This document shows positions 37,266 to 40,749 of a DNA stretch of 40,749 nt, piece after piece. The notes under the pieces were generated by a model that worked only from the letters and a program-made list of their open reading frames with translations, was not told the origin of the DNA and did no database searches. The translations under genes and the position numbers were made by a program. Position 1 is the stretch's first letter, and every line of letters begins with the position of its first letter. The stretch is from Vreelandella lionensis (GTDB lineage Bacteria; Pseudomonadota; Gammaproteobacteria; Pseudomonadales; Halomonadaceae). Where the stretch lies: assembly GCF_002087295.1 (NCBI RefSeq), contig NZ_MWVI01000038.1, positions 1-40,749 of the forward strand, written 5' to 3'.

Positions 37266-38135
37266 ATGGCTGCTGTTACGTTCAACGTGCCGTTTGTACT
37301 CGGCATGATGCGCCTGCATGAAGCACAAGAGATGCACCAAGCGAGCCATTTGGCCGACTGGATCGAAGCTCGCTTAGAGCAGGGTTTGCACTGGTTCGAC
37401 CATGCCGACATTTACGGCAACGGAGCATGCGAAACACTGTTTGGCCAAGCGCTGCGCGCCCGCCCGGCACTGGCTAAGCGGCTAAATGTCGTCACCAAAG
37501 CCAGCATCGCCAACGACAACCCGGCACCGGGTTCCGGCAAGGTAAAGCACTACAATGCCAGCCCGGACTACCTAGGCCGCGCCATTGACGATGCGCTGGG
37601 CCGCTTGGGCGTCGAGCGCCTGGATCACTTTCTGATTCACCGCCCGGACCTGCTGATGGATGCCGCTGCCACGGGTCGCGCGCTGGATGACGCCATCGAG
37701 GCGGGTAAAATTGGCGCGGCGGGGGGTTTCCACCATCTTCCCCGCCAGTGGCGCCGGCTGCAACGCCATATGCATCACCCGCTTCAGGCCAATCAGATCG
37801 AACTCTCCATTGCCCATAGCGCGCCGCTGTTTGACGGCAGCTTTGACGACCTGGGTGCCGATAGCCATGCGCCCATGGCGTGGTCCCCGCTGGCGGGCGG
37901 CCAACTGATGCAGGGCGAGGTGAGCCGCGTATTGAACCGTTTAGCAGGCGAGCTTAACAGCACCCCCGGCGCGCTGGCGATGGCATGGCTGCGCACCCTG
38001 CCCGGCCGCCCGGCACCGGTGGTAGGCAGCGTGAAACCAGAGCGTATCGCCGATATGCTGAACGGCCCGGAAACGCTGCCCAGAGAAGCCTGGTATGAAC
38101 TGTTGGAGGCCGCCCGCGGCCACTGCGTCGCTTAG
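37266..38135 (+). CDS. Aldo/keto reductase
   Basis: An approximately 289-residue NADPH-dependent oxidoreductase of the TIM-barrel AKR family. The catalytic tetrad is visible: Asp and Tyr in WFDHADIYGNG, Lys in VVTKASI and His in HFLIHRPD. The start at 37266 (MAAVTFNV) follows GGGAAA; an alternative ATG lies 12 nt upstream. At about 37720-37735 the protein reads AGGFHH where the family has a conserved GVSN; deleting one G and adding one A restores GVSNHLPRQW, so compensating errors are likely. Between glk and fructokinase, probably same operon; substrate likely a sugar or small aldehyde, unproven. Confidence 0.88.
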   Translation: MAAVTFNVPFVLGMMRLHEAQEMHQASHLADWIEARLEQGLHWFDHADIYGNGACETLFGQALRARPALAKRLNVVTKASIANDNPAPGSGKVKHYNASPDYLGRAIDDALGRLGVERLDHFLIHRPDLLMDAAATGRALDDAIEAGKIGAAGGFHHLPRQWRRLQRHMHHPLQANQIELSIAHSAPLFDGSFDDLGADSHAPMAWSPLAGGQLMQGEVSRVLNRLAGELNSTPGALAMAWLRTLPGRPAPVVGSVKPERIADMLNGPETLPREAWYELLEAARGHCVA

Positions 38136-38179
38136 TACGCCCACTCAACATTAATGCTAATAATGACAAGGAAAGACCT

Positions 38180-39145
38180 ATGACGCCGGTGATTGCTTTC
38201 GGTGAAGCCTTGATTGATATGCTTTCGAGCCGCTTGGGCGATAACACAGGGCCGGAAACCTTTACCCCCTACGCTGGCGGCGCGCCCGCCAACGTGGCGG
38301 TGGCCTGCGCGCGGCTCAACGTGCCCAGCCAGTTTTTGGGCATGGTAGGTGACGATACCTTTGGGCACTTTCTAATTCGTGAGCTGAAAAGCCACGGTGT
38401 AGATACCCAGGGCGTGGTGCTCACCAAAGAGGCGCGCACGGCGCTGGCGTTTGTTTCCCGCGACAGCAGCGGCGAGCGCACCTTCGATTTCTACCGCCCA
38501 CCGGCCGCCGACCTGCTCTACCGCTTGGAACACCTTCCCCACGGCGTGTTCGAGCAGCCCGCCATCGTTCACCTGTGCAGCAACAGCCTGACCGACCCCG
38601 AAATTGCCGAGACCACTCTCGCGATTGCCGCCATGGCCAAGCGCGCAGGCTGCCTTGTGAGCGTGGACGCCAACCTGCGCCACAACCTATGGGCAGAGGG
38701 CGCTGCGGATACTTGGCTGGTCACCGAGCTGATCGACAGCGCCGAGCTGGTGAAAGTATCTCTCGAAGAGCTGGACTACCTGCGCGGCGACCACCCAAAG
38801 GAGGCGTGGCTCGCCGAGCGCATGGCCGCAGGGGTGAAGGTGATTGTGATTACCGACGGCCCCAATAATGTGGTACTCAAAGGCATCGGCATTGACCAAA
38901 CCGTGACGCCGCCCAGCGTCACGGCGGTGGACACCACCGCCGGTGGCGATGCCTTTATTGGCGGCCTGCTCGCGGAGCTTTCAAGCTACGGCATCAGCGA
39001 GAGCTGGCACCAGGACAGCGCGTTTCTCACCCGCGCAGTGGACATTGCCTGCCGCTGCGGCGCCCACGCGGTCACCCGCCCCGGCGCGTATGCCGCACTG
39101 CCCACCCACGCTGATATTGAAGCCCTGCGCAGTTCGGCAGGCTAG
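38180..39145 (+). CDS. Fructokinase (PfkB family sugar kinase)
   Basis: A 321-residue ribokinase-fold kinase. It begins TPVIAFGEALIDML, with PfkB signature 1 near YAGGAPANVAVACARL and signature 2 DTTAGGDAFIGGLLAEL (251 on), where the catalytic Asp is in GGDAF. SVDANLRHNLW and LVKVSLEELDYLRG are as in bacterial fructokinases. It would phosphorylate fructose released by the adjacent GH32 enzyme. Follows the aldo/keto reductase by 44 nt with AAGGA before the ATG. Intact. Confidence 0.9.
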   Translation: MTPVIAFGEALIDMLSSRLGDNTGPETFTPYAGGAPANVAVACARLNVPSQFLGMVGDDTFGHFLIRELKSHGVDTQGVVLTKEARTALAFVSRDSSGERTFDFYRPPAADLLYRLEHLPHGVFEQPAIVHLCSNSLTDPEIAETTLAIAAMAKRAGCLVSVDANLRHNLWAEGAADTWLVTELIDSAELVKVSLEELDYLRGDHPKEAWLAERMAAGVKVIVITDGPNNVVLKGIGIDQTVTPPSVTAVDTTAGGDAFIGGLLAELSSYGISESWHQDSAFLTRAVDIACRCGAHAVTRPGAYAALPTHADIEALRSSAG

Positions 39146-39150
39146 CACTC

Positions 39151-39181
39151 AGCGTCGTCGAGTTCGCTACTCGACGACGCT
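39151..39181. terminator. Bidirectional terminator overlapping the GH32 3' end
   Basis: Perfect 13-bp stem AGCGTCGTCGAGT / ACTCGACGACGCT with a 5-nt loop. It starts 6 nt after the fructokinase stop and contains the stop and last codons of the convergent GH32 gene (stop 39167-39169). A strong shared terminator hairpin; no T run. Confidence 0.75.
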
Positions 39182-40648
39182 CTGGGTAACCCCTTCCGCC
39201 ACATCCACCCGCCCACTGACGACTTCCAGCATAACCGGTTGACGGCGATGATCGACAAAGCTCACCTGGGTGATGCTGCGCTGCTCGGTGGCTCCTTCGA
39301 TCAACATTTCCAGCGTGCCATGATCGCACCACCACCTCACCGTCACCGTTAACCCATCGACGCTTCCCGCCGCGTGATCGCAGGCAAAGTGCTCATCAAA
39401 GGCGGCCTGACCGTTACTCCCTTGACGCTCATAGTGTAGCGACGTTGTTGATTCACCTGCGGTCAGCCATAGCCGCTGCTGATAGCCCTGCTGCAGCGAT
39501 AGCGCCAGTCTTGTGCCTGCTTTAAGCACCAGCGTCAGCTGGCCGTAAACCGCCGCGCCCTTTGGCAAAGCAATGCAGTGCTCCCCTGCCGTTTGAAGCG
39601 AGCGAGGCGATATGTGGCTTAGGGCGCTGAGCGCTTGAGCTGCTTCGCGAGCAAAACGCTGATGTAACCGCACCCCACAATAAGTCGCGCGCAAGGTAAG
39701 TTCTCGGGGCAGGCTCATGGTGCCTCGCCAGCCCGTTTCGGGGGCATGATTGGCGTACTGCCAGTTGTTCAACCACGCCAGCGCAAGCTGCCGACCAGGC
39801 GTGTTAGACCAACTCTGCACCGCGTAAAAATCCCGCCCTTCGTCCATCATCAGCACGGCGTCAGAAGCGTTGTCATTGGTGAAACGCTGGCCGTCAAACT
39901 CGCCGATAAAGTACTGGGTAAACGAGCCAAACGGGTTATCCGGCGTGGCGCCAATCCCCACCACCAGCACCCAGCGCGTGGCGGGCTCATCCGGCCCAGC
40001 GCCGTCCACCGGCAGCTCAAACAGATCCGGGCACTCCCAGGGGTGCTGAGTATGCGCGCCCTCGCCTTCGCCAAAGGCGCTGGCAAACTGCCACTCCAGC
40101 AGGTTGTGGGAGGGATAGAAGTGAATCTCCTGCCCACAGGCCAGCGCCATCACCCAGCGCTGGCTAGGGCCATGCCAAACCACTTTAGGGTCGCGGAAAT
40201 CTTTAAATCCAGGCGGTGGCAGAACCGGACTCCCCTCGTAGCGCTGCCAGGTACGGCCCTTATCGCGGCTATACGCCAAGCACTGGGACTGCTGGTAATC
40301 TTCTGGGTCATCTGAGAGCACCCGGTGGCAGGTGTAAAACGCCAGCAGCCCCGGCTGGCCGTCAAACAGCCCCGTGACATCGTGCTCATCCACCACGGCG
40401 CTACCCGAAAAGCAGGCACCCTCTTCATTGGGTGCCAGCGCAATGGGTAAATGCTGCCAGTGGCACAGGTCACGGCTTACCGCATGTCCCCAGTGCATTG
40501 GCCCCCAAACGGTGCTGAACGGGTGAAACTGATAAAACAGATGGTACTCTCCATCGAAAAACACCAGCCCATTGGGGTCGTTCATCCACCCCATCGGCGG
40601 CGCAAAATGCACCGCCGGGCGCTGGGGCTCAAAATCCACTAACGTCAT
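39167..40648 (-). CDS. Sucrose-6-phosphate hydrolase / GH32 beta-fructofuranosidase
   Basis: A 493-residue cytoplasmic glycoside hydrolase of family 32 hydrolysing sucrose or sucrose-6-phosphate. WMNDPNG (21-27) holds the nucleophile Asp, FRDPK (151-155) the transition-state Asp, and WECPDLF (204-210) the acid/base Glu. A C-terminal beta-sandwich follows from about residue 340. No signal peptide, so it acts on imported substrate. A LacI-type operator lies 12 nt upstream of the ATG. The transporter is not in the window, so sucrose versus sucrose-6-phosphate is undecided. Converges on the fructokinase. Intact. Confidence 0.92.
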   Translation of the reverse strand: MTLVDFEPQRPAVHFAPPMGWMNDPNGLVFFDGEYHLFYQFHPFSTVWGPMHWGHAVSRDLCHWQHLPIALAPNEEGACFSGSAVVDEHDVTGLFDGQPGLLAFYTCHRVLSDDPEDYQQSQCLAYSRDKGRTWQRYEGSPVLPPPGFKDFRDPKVVWHGPSQRWVMALACGQEIHFYPSHNLLEWQFASAFGEGEGAHTQHPWECPDLFELPVDGAGPDEPATRWVLVVGIGATPDNPFGSFTQYFIGEFDGQRFTNDNASDAVLMMDEGRDFYAVQSWSNTPGRQLALAWLNNWQYANHAPETGWRGTMSLPRELTLRATYCGVRLHQRFAREAAQALSALSHISPRSLQTAGEHCIALPKGAAVYGQLTLVLKAGTRLALSLQQGYQQRLWLTAGESTTSLHYERQGSNGQAAFDEHFACDHAAGSVDGLTVTVRWWCDHGTLEMLIEGATEQRSITQVSFVDHRRQPVMLEVVSGRVDVAEGVTQSVVE

Positions 40649-40659
40649 GCTTAAACCTT

Positions 40660-40677
40660 AACTTAATCGTTTAAGTT
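40660..40677. promoter_or_regulatory. Candidate LacI-family operator upstream of the GH32 gene
   Basis: AACTTAATCGTTTAAGTT: 7-bp perfect arms AACTTAA / TTAAGTT around TCGT with a central CG, the hallmark of LacI/GalR-type operators. Placed 12-30 nt before the GH32 start, where a repressor would block initiation. A LacI-type regulator or transporter gene is likely just beyond the right edge. Confidence 0.6.
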
Positions 40678-40749
40678 AGCGTATCACGACTGCTTATGTT
40701 CTGAACCATCCCCTTTAGGTGTAGAATCAAGTAGGAAGGGGAGTCGCCT

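Overview
The window looks like part of a halophilic gammaproteobacterial chromosome, most likely Halomonas/Vreelandella or a near relative. This is inferred from moderately high GC, remembered similarity of many proteins to Halomonadaceae, Entner-Doudoroff genes with HexR-like operators, and tripartite tricarboxylate transport. No rRNA, tRNA, CRISPR array, phage or large transposon was seen.

Layout. (1) 1-3.6 kb: a minus-strand carboxylate unit (PrpF/GalD-like isomerase, TctC binding protein, start of TctA permease) with a divergent LysR regulator. (2) 3.5-15 kb: cobQ standing alone, a P450 plus alpha/beta-hydrolase pair, glutaminase, an HTH/alkyltransferase, LysE exporter with AraC regulator, DUF1206 and YqaA membrane proteins, DUF4019, a methyltransferase, DUF1456 and a helical-repeat protein. 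(3) 15-20 kb: an RhlE-type helicase converging on an unusually short Rho paralogue, then an accessory-looking stretch with a degenerate Fic protein, an EEP-fold nuclease/phosphatase, an orphan protein and repeat-rich noncoding DNA. (4) 20-34 kb: cobalamin genes, all minus strand. One unit is cobB-ytoQ-cobO, with a 141-bp MITE at the cobB 3' end. The other runs cobT-cbiB-cobD-cobU-cobS-cobC-cobU-like, then a cobalamin riboswitch and btuB-btuF-btuC-btuD. (5) 34-40.7 kb: a sugar cluster, edd-glk-aldo/keto reductase-fructokinase on plus, converging on a GH32 sucrose hydrolase.

How the parts work together. BtuBFCD imports corrinoids. CobO, CobB, CobQ, CbiB, CobD, CobU, CobS, CobT and CobC cover adenosylation, amidation and nucleotide-loop assembly; no corrin-ring genes are in the window. 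In the sugar block, sucrose(-6-phosphate) is split by GH32, the hexoses are phosphorylated by Glk and fructokinase, and 6-phosphogluconate enters the Entner-Doudoroff pathway through Edd.

A striking general property is the number of genes with a single-base frame shift or an in-frame stop although the protein homology continues in the other frame or past the stop: alpha/beta hydrolase, HTH/alkyltransferase, araC, DUF1206, DUF4019, DUF1456, btuD, btuC, btuF, cobT, edd, glk, and probably cobS and the aldo/keto reductase. Several sit in homopolymers, so sequencing or assembly error is the leading explanation, but decay cannot be excluded from sequence alone. No clearly new multi-gene system was found. 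The best leads are the short Rho, the Fic protein lacking its catalytic histidine, the complementary CobU-like pair, YtoQ inside a B12 operon, and the MITE that rewrote the cobB stop.
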